Assembly (NCBI GenBank): GCA_951802425.1
Contig: OX637796.1
Span: 2,728,001-2,792,000 of the forward strand
Length of the DNA: 64,000 nt
Source: Clavaria fumosa
Taxonomy: Eukaryota > Basidiomycota > Agaricomycetes > Agaricales > Clavariaceae
Direction of reading: 5' to 3'
The notes beneath the pieces are model-generated. The model saw only the letters and a list, made by a program, of their open reading frames with translations, searched no databases and was not told the DNA's origin. The first letter of the stretch is position 1. Every line of letters begins with the position of its first letter. The translations under genes were made by a program, and so were the position numbers. Shown piece after piece: positions 56,250-64,000 of this stretch.

Positions 56250-58235
56250 ATGCATGCTCTACCACCCTCCATTGATGCGATTACGCCTTCTCCGTCAACC
56301 TCTGACATATGGTGGTCTAATGGAATCTTCTTCGTCGCCATTCATGTCGCCGCCGTCGTGGGAGTGTTCTATTATCCTCCGCCCTCCGTACCGCGAGCAA
56401 CTTTAGTCCTGGCCTTCTTGATTTGGCAGTTGTCTTTTCTAGGGTGCGTAAGGCCAAAATAACGTCATTTCCGGCTTGCTTGTTCTTCCTTTGCTAATTG
56501 ATAAACGGCATTTGTTCTCGTACACAGCATCACAGTCGGGTACCACCGTTTGTTCTCGCATCGTGCATTCAAGGCAAATTTCGGCGTTAAACTCGTTTTG
56601 GTCGCTCTTGGTTCTGCAGCGTTCCAAGGCTCTGTGAAGGTACTTCACGTCCCGATTTGACGTTGAGGAGGGCGCAGTCTGATTCTCATCATCCCTTCTG
56701 TACAAAACCTAGTGGTGGTGCGTGACGCCATACGACTCGACCTTACAATTACCTGTTTGACCTGTTGCGTTGTAGGTGCCTTAGACATAGGTTACACCAT
56801 GTATGTTAGCAAGCCCCTCCTCTTTGGCCCTTGTTTCGACTTTTTACAGAGGTATACTGATGACCCAATCCACGATCCGTGAGTACCAGCTGTCCGAGGT
56901 CTACTACGATGTTTTAATGCGGGATTATTGGTTCACAGGTATGCTGCGACGCGAGGATTGCTGTGGTCACACATGGGTTGGATTTTTCGCAAGCCCGTAT
57001 ATGAGCGTATGAAATTGGTGGACCGCGAAGATTTGAACAGTGATCCAAGTGAGTAGTATGTAAATGCCTTGGGCAAATATCTTATGGCCTTCGTCGCCCT
57101 TTAGTTCTCCAGTTCCAACATGACTATTACAGTACGCAGCTTTCATAAGTTTAAGGCTCTCGAAAAGGCTCATATGCCTAGTTCCTATTGCTTTTTTCCT
57201 TGGTTTCGTTCTTCCAACTCTTCTCGGCTTGTTGTGGGCCGATGCCTGGGGCTCATTCATCTGGGGTGGACTAGTTGCACGGATTATTAGTAAGGTCTTC
57301 ATGCATGACCCACAATTTGTCTGACCCCCCCTGAGTCTGGCATTGCGTTTTCTTCGTTAATTCGTACGTGTGAGCTTTCCTTTGACTCCTCACTCACGCT
57401 GATCAGCTTCAGACTCGCGCACTGGGAAGGTTTTCAACCTTATTCTGATGAGGATACATCGCGAGGCAATTTTGTAAGATATTTCTTCTTCCCGAAATCT
57501 TGTGCCAACGCTTTGGCAGATACTTGCTCTTCTGACCGCAGGAGAAGGGAGTCATAACTTCGTAAGCAGACTTATTTGCTCATAGGTTTTCGCCGTCTCA
57601 ATGCCATCGTCTGTCAGCATGTCAGTCAGAATGTCGTTCAGGTCTTTCAGACGACTGACGCTTGAGACCAGCACGCCTTTCCGTACGACTTTCGAGCGGG
57701 GGGACCATCTAATCTGGAATGGGACCCATCCAAATGGGTCATTTTGGTTTTGCATTACCTCGGCTGGGTGACGGCTCTGCGACGAGCGCGCGAACAGGAT
57801 GTTAAGGAAGCGGCGGCTCATATGTCCCTGAAGCATGACCTTGGCGTTTTTAGTGGCGAGGACGACGAGGAAGAGATAGAATGGAAAGGTGAGGTGTGGA
57901 AACTAGACGAGGTGGAAGAGTATGTGAAGACTAAAACTGGGAGATGCGTTATTCTTCTCCGCGGAATGGTTGTCGACGTGACCAGTTATCTAGGAGAGCA
58001 CGTAAGTTGGATTAATTCTCGTACGCGGTTTGGCGACGCGTTTAAATCTCATATTTGACCATTATAGCCCGGAGGAGCTATGATACTTAGGAAGTACGCG
58101 TTTCGTCTCCAGAAAGAGAAGGGTTTATTGTGGACAGAAAGCTCCTGGGCTTTTGATGGTGGTCTCAATCATCACACCCGGGCTGCAAGGAGAAGGATGC
58201 GAGAGATGAGGCTGGCGCGATTTGATTCAAGTTAA
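56250..58235 (+). CDS. Acyl-CoA delta-9 desaturase with cytochrome b5 domain (OLE1-type)
   Basis: This ER membrane enzyme makes monounsaturated fatty acids. The first exon has a membrane segment (WSNGIFFVAIHVAAVVGVFY). Box 1 is GITVGYHRLFSHRAF. Box 2 is assembled as WWCLRHRLHHRYTDDPIHDP from a 5-nt exon (56713-56717), a 25-nt exon (56776-56800) and the exon from 56850. Then come LLWSHMGWIFRKP and IPIAFFLGFVLPTLLGLLW. Box 3 is GEGSHNF, H, HAFPYDF, the middle His supplied by a 3-nt exon at 57618-57620. The C-terminal cytochrome b5 domain includes GRCVILLRGMVVDVTSYLGE then HPGGAMILRKYAF, and the protein ends MREMRLARFDSS. The gene has at least eleven introns. With the micro-exons all three histidine boxes are complete, so it is probably functional. 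Confidence 0.9.
56713..56717 (+). other. 5-nt micro-exon (TGGTG) in the desaturase
   Basis: The preceding exon ends TCT-GTG-AAG at 56639 with donor GTACTT. AG lies at 56711-56712 and GTGCGT begins at 56718. The next exon starts G-TGC-CTT-AGA at 56776 after TTGTAG. Only with TGGTG in between does the reading become SVK-WWC-LRHRLHH, the conserved box 2 context. The flanking introns are 73 and 58 nt. Confidence 0.85.
57618..57620 (+). other. Candidate 3-nt micro-exon (CAT) in the desaturase
   Basis: Box 3 reads HNF at 57561 and resumes HAFPYDF at 57672, one histidine short of HNFHHAF. Inside the 110-nt gap lies TGTCAG-CAT-GTCAGT. Splicing there gives introns of 56 and 51 nt, the normal size here, and restores the missing histidine in frame. 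The alternative is a single 110-nt intron and a defective box. Confidence 0.7.
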
Positions 58236-58509
58236 AGGTCTGCGCCACTTCTGTGGCTCGTTGTGTTGTAACGGTTAAGAATACGATATGCGTGCTCCCC
58301 TTAATTGAATTTAGAGTGACAGTGAGAGTGACACGTCACGCCGACTCCATTCACGTGATCTCCGTGCCTCACGTGCTGCAAGCCAAGTTGTGCACTTCGC
58401 GGGGACACAGAGTCTGGGCTCAGTGGGCTCATCGCTGTCTTTTTTTGTTTTTCGCGCTTGTCTTTTTATACACTCGGAGGAATAACCGGCGCTTGGTTTG
58501 GTGAAGCTG

Positions 58510-60861
58510 ATGTTGAAGCGCGAATTCACAGTTCTTTCTGCCGCTGCCGCCGCGGACGGGCCACGTTCCAAGAAGCGGAAAGACGAGGACCCTTCTTCAG
58601 CAGACGTCGCCATGAGCGACTCAGTCTCTGAGGCACTCCAAGGCGGACAAGACGAGAATATTTTGAAGGAGAAGGATCAGGCGAACTCGCAGGGATTGGT
58701 GTTGTGGCAGACAGTTAAGGACGCGGTGAACAAAGAGTGCGTGGCGACACTGCCTTTCTTGTCCTCCATGGACTCGCCGTCTTGCCTGCGCCACTTACTC
58801 ATTTTCTGCCGTTCCTTTGTTGCTTCCTGCAACTCCATGATGCGCCTAATGTAGAGACCGCATTCTCTCCACCGACTTCATGCAACGACCTTCGAAACGA
58901 CAGTACGCTGATTATTACCAGCAAATCCAACGACCCATTTTTCTTGAAGAGATCAAGAAAAAGCTCGACGCGAATGGCTATCCTTCGTTTGAAGCCGTAA
59001 GGCAGGATCTCGAGTTATGTTTCAGCAACGCGAAAGCCTACAATCAAAAGGAAAGTCGGATCTGGAAGGATGCGAAACATCTTCATGTGAGTCCATGTCT
59101 CTCCTGCGCTACACAACCTGTACTGACACAAGAAACGCATACTCTCCAGAAATTGGTACTCAGAGAATATGCACGCATCGCTCCTTCTGAGGAAGAGCGA
59201 GTCGACATTGATGGCGACGTTGCTGAGGACGACGGAGCCGATGATAAAAGGAAGGCCAAGCTACCTCACATGAACCGCATGCTCAAATCAAGACTGACAA
59301 AGCTAGTTGAAAAGACAGATGACACGTGAGTCTCCGGCTATGTCCACGAACTCCACTAATGGCTCTGAAGCGGTCGTGTCATGTCGGAAATTTTCATGGA
59401 GTTACCCTCAAAGAGAGAATGGCCAATCTATTATAAGCAGATTAAGCGACCGCAATGTCTCGAAAATATCTTTGTGCGTAGCCATTACAACGACCTACGA
59501 TCCCAAGTCGGCTGACATTGCACGTCTAGAAACGTCTGAAACGGAAGGAATACTCCACGTCTGCCGACTTCGCTGCAGATGTAGAATTGGTATTTTCCAA
59601 CGCTATGCAGTTCAACCTAGAGCATTCGCCCATCTGGGAAGACGCAAAAGACCTTCGGGTATGAGCATGAATTCAAATCTTAGCAGCCTTTAATCACACG
59701 ACGTCTTTGTAGGATTACTTCCGCCAACTCATGTCTGACCTGCCGCCACCCTTTACGCTCCAAGAATACTCAAAGCCTTCGAAGATCAAGCTCAAGGTTC
59801 CTCCTGCTGCTTCTGTATTTTCGCTGGCCAATTCCTCGCCTAAATTGCCCTCTTCCAATGCCTTAACGTCATCTGGCAGTCTAGTCTTGCGAGTTCCTAC
59901 CGGCTCCTCTACACCGCACGCTCCGGAAGCGAAAGCTAAAACGCAAGCCACCACTGCGCTTATCGCCCCTGTTCCTCCTGCGTCATCTGCAGTGACTGCT
60001 CAGCCGCCTCCCTCCTCGGTTCCTTTGGCGTTGACAAGATCTGCCGCATCTGCGACATCGAAAGCCGTCGGCGCGCCAGCGCCGGCGCCAATGCCCGCCC
60101 CACCTACTCTCCCCGTTGCGCCCGCCGCCCACACTGCGACGACCGCTGTCACAGCGTCAATACCAGCGCAAGCGACGCCGCTACAGCAAACGAGCGCCTC
60201 CTATCTACAACACTACCCCAATGCTTCCTACTCTGCATCTAACCCAGCCCTCGCGCTCGCACCGAAACCGACGCTGGTGAACCCTTTTTTGAATCGCGCT
60301 GCACCTGCACCCTCCGTCACGCCTCCGCCCGTAACACAGCACCCGTTGCAGACCGTGCTGTTGAGGATCGAGCCTTCCGGTCGGCCATTTCGGTTGCATC
60401 ATGTAGATGGCGTGAAAAGCTGGGCTGTCAGGCTGAGTCAAGGAGAGAACGCAATGTCTATCAGTGATGTGAGGTTCTTAAGTCCCGAAGAAGGGGAGAC
60501 TAGTGGAGAAGAGGAGGTAGATCGGAAAGAGGAAGAGGAAGAGGGCGGGGAGGAATCGCATGCTGAGGCCGACATGCCCCTCAAAAATGGCAGAAAGAAG
60601 GGTAAGAGTAGGGGGCGACCGAGGATGAAAGCGAAAGCTACATCCGCAGAAAAGAACAAGGGTAAGGAACCCGTTGTCAAGAAGACGCCAAACACGCCGT
60701 TGACTGAGGACGTGCAAGTCAAGCTGAACGGAACTTTGGTGAAGTTGAAGGAAGAAGCGAAGGAAGCGTGGTATTTTGAGTTATCGATTGGCTCACATGT
60801 TGTAGAAGTGGGGTTAAAAGGTGGTATGGTCTGGACAGTCTTTGCAGAGAGGACTAGTTAA
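58510..60861 (+). CDS. RSC4-like double-bromodomain chromatin-remodelling subunit
   Basis: RSC4-type proteins use two bromodomains to bind acetylated histone tails within an RSC/SWI-SNF remodeller. The ATG at 58510 (MLKREFTVLSAAAAADG) is followed by a basic NLS-like RSKKRKDED. Bromodomain 1: FMQRPSKRQYADYYQQIQRP, then LELCFSNAKAYNQKESRIW. Bromodomain 2: FMELPSKREWPIYYKQIKRP, then VELVFSNAMQFNLEHSPIWE. A long Ala/Pro/Ser-rich linker (59780-60350) leads to an ordered tail: QTVLLRIEPSGRPFRLHHVD and WYFELSIGSHVVEVGLKGGM. An AT-hook-like KSRGRPRMKAKA lies in the acidic/basic insert near 60615. At least five introns are present, in the 5' half only. Confidence 0.88.
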
Positions 60862-61046
60862 TAGTTGAGCACACCTGTATCTCCCTCCGATGCTTACATT
60901 GCAATCATACAGTTTTTTCAATGCATAATAAATAAGCTAGAGGCACTTCAACTGCGTGACTTGCGTCAGCAAATAATGACATCTACTTGAGGGCTGAACA
61001 CTTCATAAATATATCAGGCTATCCAACTCATTAGTGCAATTGTGTA

Positions 61047-61141
61047 TCAAGCCTTGATCTCAACCTGTCGATCAAGCAATGCCTCTCGATTAATTGGCCT
61101 GACCTCATAACCTTCTGAACCTTCTCGCATAAATGGCGCTG

Positions 61142-61192
<51 letters not shown>

Positions 61193-62907
61193 TACCGTCA
61201 TCCTCATCGTCGTCTGATGACCCCTCTTCGTACTCTGGGTGGTACGGCGGCAGAGATCGGATGCCTTTTCGTAGCTTCCGGTGACTGTTCGCTTGTGAGC
61301 GCAGCCGCGTGTTGGACGGCACCAGATCGGGATTCAGAGACTCGTTGGAGTACGTCCATGGAGAAGGCGGAAGTTTTGGGCCTTCGACGTCAGGATTCTT
61401 CGCATCGCACATCGTGGAATTGTGCACAGGGCAATCGGGGTCCCGCGGCGGCCATGACGGATACGCCTGGATGTCTGGTGATACAGAAGCAGCACATCAG
61501 AGATGGTGATAACCCATACATAAGGAGGGCAATGTGCCCCAAAGAGGAAAGGAGGGCCGTGTCAGAGAAGGCATGCGCAATTAGTCGCAATGCGGGGTCT
61601 GCCTCCAGTGGATGAACTCGATCAACTTACCATCACCCTTGAACGGATAGCGTAATCCGTTACCCTGGGGGACGGCGGGCCACCACCAAAGTAGAGGATT
61701 CGAGCCAAGAACGGAGGCTAAGTTGCGCCGCCAACCCAAATTCTGTTCCAACATTAGTCAGGTATTCCCACAAAGCGGATACAGAGGGAGGACATACGTA
61801 GGGGAATTCGGTCTGCAGGAATGCGGGGTATTAATGGCATCTGCATCTACAAAACAAACAACACACCTGTTCAATCTTGCCCTTCTTGAACCAGATAGCG
61901 GCACGATCCTTTTCGCGGGCTTCTATCGTCGTAGTATTACGGAGTAAGTCGTAGAATTGGCACAAACTGGTAGGATGAATACATTTACTAAGCGTAGAGC
62001 TGTTAATTTGTCAGATGTATAACGCACCTGAGGGATCCGACTGAGATAAGTACGCAAGCAGAAGTCGCGTAGTTGACCACAAAGTAGACGACATCCCGGA
62101 CTGGCATGAAGTCCTGTTCCTATGTTTAAGGTAGATATAATTCGTTTCTTAGAGTCCGGAAGACACAAACTTACCCATATCGTGACAGCATAGAAGTAAT
62201 GAAGTTTCTTCCACATTATTATTAAGTGGAACAAGCATGTGAGATCCACGTAAAATAAAAATCGAAGGAAATATCCGTGATTGTAATGGCCGACGCAATT
62301 GTTCACCCAGGGACAGTGGTGATCTTGTAGGCGATGAGATCTCGCGGGGGACCAAGTGTCAAGTGGATGCTCACCCATCTTAAGAACGCACCTATGCAAA
62401 ATCACCCATTCAGCTCCTGCATCAGAATTATGGACGCTTGTTACGCGCACCTTTTGCACCACTTGCAGTGATGAGTCCTCGGGGGCTTGTATGTGTTGCA
62501 AGTCCGGCAGAATCGTGGAAGACCCGTCGTCTTCTTCACCTCGTAAGCCGTTTGGGGCCCTGTGTCCGGTTTCTAGGAGAAGAGTGGCATTATTGTCTTG
62601 TGTACCAGATATGTCTTTCAAATAGCTGACCCATGAGGCGGGGACCTGCCCCGGATCTGTGAATACGCAGAGAAAATAATTCCACAACAGCAAAGCGAGG
62701 AGTCCGCTTGCATGACCTGTCAACAGACTGAAGGCGTCGTAAACGGGCCAACGACGCTTACTTGAAAGGTACCAGGAGGGCTAGGAGCTCGAATGACCAC
62801 TCGCCACCGTACCAAGGCCAGACGACGAATATTTGAGTTGAGTATCCGATGAAGAAAATGAGAGCTAAGGTCACGACGACCGGAAAGTTTCTTAACAATG
62901 GGGGCAT
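61047..62907 (-). CDS. PFA4: DHHC palmitoyltransferase, Pfa4-like
   Basis: The enzyme attaches palmitate to cysteines of target proteins at the ER. The ATG at 62907 gives [20 protein letters not shown] and [16 protein letters not shown]; a longer upstream frame (to 63055) looks like UTR. Helix 2 is [20 protein letters not shown]. The zinc-binding DHHC-CRD reads [20 protein letters not shown], then [19 protein letters not shown] through a 17-nt exon (62375-62391), then [20 protein letters not shown]. The C-terminus has [20 protein letters not shown], an acidic run of 16 aspartates encoded by a TCA microsatellite, and [20 protein letters not shown]. The C-terminal LGW...NP and EGYEVRPI motifs fit Pfa4. 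The downstream region converges with the RSC4-like gene. Confidence 0.87.
61142..61192. repeat. (CAT)17 trinucleotide microsatellite within a coding exon
   Basis: Seventeen uninterrupted CAT units on the plus strand encode a poly-aspartate run in the tail of the minus-strand DHHC transferase. Length polymorphism here would change the acidic tract without a frameshift. Confidence 0.95.
62375..62391 (-). other. 17-nt micro-exon inside the DHHC catalytic motif
   Basis: Between introns 62392-62450 (59 nt) and 62324-62374 (51 nt) lies a 17-nt exon starting GTGCGTTC and ending AAGATGG, with AG before and GT after on the minus strand. It supplies C-V-L-K-M and the first base of the catalytic Asp of DHHC. 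Confidence 0.9.
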
Positions 62908-63076
62908 TGCGGTAGTCGGATGAGTGAATCAAATGGTAGAAGAGAAGTGGTGAACATAGACCTCGTCCTACCGCTTTTTCAGTGCTGCGCTTCCAAACCT
63001 GTTTCACTCCGCCATCCGGTCGCTGAGCACTGAGGCCTGGTAAAACTCGACACATCGCCACGCAACCACGGGCAGA

Positions 63077-64000
63077 ATGGTGCGACCCTCGCCGCCCTCA
63101 TCTTCTGCAGTCAAAACCGTTTCGTTGTTTCTCCGGCGTGCCCTCTCGTCATCCGTTAGGCTTCAGGATGCACCAACTCTCTTGCCTCAAACTGCGCTCA
63201 AACCTCGTGACGTACCTCTAGCCAATAACTTGGGCGATATTTTCATTCGTGAGTTCACTCGCCAATGACCCATGATATCGTCTGAGCGAACGAGTATGTG
63301 CAGCTGGACGCTCTCCGAGAGTCGAGACAGACTCCACACTCGTTCTACCTGACAAGGATCTCACTTGGGCAGAGTGGACGCAACGACAAAAGTCGTTACC
63401 TAGTACCTCAAAATTTACCGGCCACGGTGTTTCCATGTTTCAGACACAGCCTGTTGTAGAGCGACGTCCCGGAGCTCATCGCGACACGCGTGCGCCTGCT
63501 GATGACGAATGGCATCACCGTCAGGATCAGGCAGAAACTCCACTCGCCAGCTCGCCCTCGACGCATGGCCGATTACGATATGACACGCATATTGTGAAAC
63601 AGCACTCACAGCCTGGGACACCGAAGCAGCTAGGAATCGCGAGGAAAGTGAGTGATCTTCGACGTCGCGACGAGGCGCAGCGATTTGTAAATGGACACGA
63701 ACCGGATTACACTACGCGCGGAGGTCGGAAAGAGACCCAAACTTGGGCGCAAGCCCAGACCCAGACACACGTTGTCTACTCAACCACTGCAGAACCACCC
63801 TCACAGCGTCCTACGCATCGAGAGCCCCAAAGCCAAAACCATGCTCTACCAATTCAGCCATACGTCGTCTACCCCCAACCACCCCCACAACTTCGCATAG
63901 ATCAGGAAAGTCAGCAATTTATGCCCCATGCCGACGGAGCAGCTTCAGGGCATGTGGACGCCGTACATAATGACATCTCCTATCAAACAGTGCCCGCTCC
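63077..64000 (+). CDS. Unrecognised protein with mitochondrial-type N-terminus, cut by the window edge
   Basis: The start MVRPSPPSSSAVKTVSLFLR followed by RALSSSVRLQDAPT is Arg/Ser-rich and amphipathic, typical of a mitochondrial presequence. After an intron (donor GTGAGTTC near 63249, acceptor TGTGCAG near 63305) the frame stays open to the right edge: VLPDKDLTWAEWTQRQKSLP, PADDEWHHRQDQAETP, and a Gln/Thr/Pro-rich stretch (WAQAQTQTHVVYSTTAEPPS). No domain is recognised, and the gene continues beyond the window. It is divergent from the DHHC gene, with 169 bp between starts. Confidence 0.6.

Noticed and set aside
56250..58235. Desaturase as a pseudogene with defective histidine boxes
   Set aside because: Boxes 2 and 3 look broken only if micro-exons are ignored; with 5-, 25- and 3-nt exons all boxes are complete and the frame stays open.
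61142..61192. CAT repeat as a CRISPR-like array
   Set aside because: It is a simple trinucleotide microsatellite without spacers, in a eukaryotic coding exon.
62908..63055. Upstream ATG at 63055 as the DHHC start
   Set aside because: The encoded segment (MCRVLPGLSAQRPDGG) does not resemble the family, while the ATG at 62907 gives the expected first membrane helix directly.

Overview
The window is nuclear DNA of a filamentous basidiomycete, most likely an Agaricomycete. Genes are dense, sit on both strands and are cut by many 45-75 nt introns. The encoded set (exocyst Sec8, Sld2, a small Zn2Cys6 protein, Pfa4-type DHHC transferase, OLE1-type desaturase, RSC4-like double bromodomain protein) is typical of that group. 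I cannot name the species.

Layout. 1-16.1 kb: sec8, a LYR-motif protein, S-formylglutathione hydrolase, an FHA-containing checkpoint kinase, a bHLH factor, a small zinc-cluster protein and sld2. 16.2-26.5 kb (block A): a disordered protein gene, a CAP/PR-1 secreted protein, a 5'-truncated DCAF11/WDR23 pseudogene, an agmatinase-type ureohydrolase and a SUR7/PalI membrane protein. 26.9-33.7 kb: eEF2 and the RNA polymerase II CTD phosphatase FCP1. 33.9-39.8 kb (block B): an inverted, internally deleted and partly decayed copy of block A. 39.86-40.94 kb: SF3B4. 40.94-42.45 kb (block C): an inverted copy of the WDR23/agmatinase junction of block A, continuous with an intact DCAF11/WDR23 gene. 43.8-64 kb: a TBL1-like WD40 protein, a CSC1/OSCA-type channel, CutC, a delta-9 desaturase, an RSC4-like protein, a DHHC transferase and a partial gene at the right edge.

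The two most notable features are structural. First, blocks A, B and C form a mosaic inverted duplication whose breakpoints can be placed almost to the base. Three of the four duplicated genes keep one clearly intact copy, and the intact copies are spread over different blocks. SF3B4 lies between two breakpoints. An uncollapsed-haplotype or misjoin artefact in the assembly must be excluded. Second, several genes contain micro-exons of 3, 5, 8, 14, 17, 21 and 25 nt, most of them carrying catalytic or metal-binding residues, and several introns use GC-AG borders. All gene models were inferred by eye from reading frames and splice signals, so internal exon borders are approximate unless stated.
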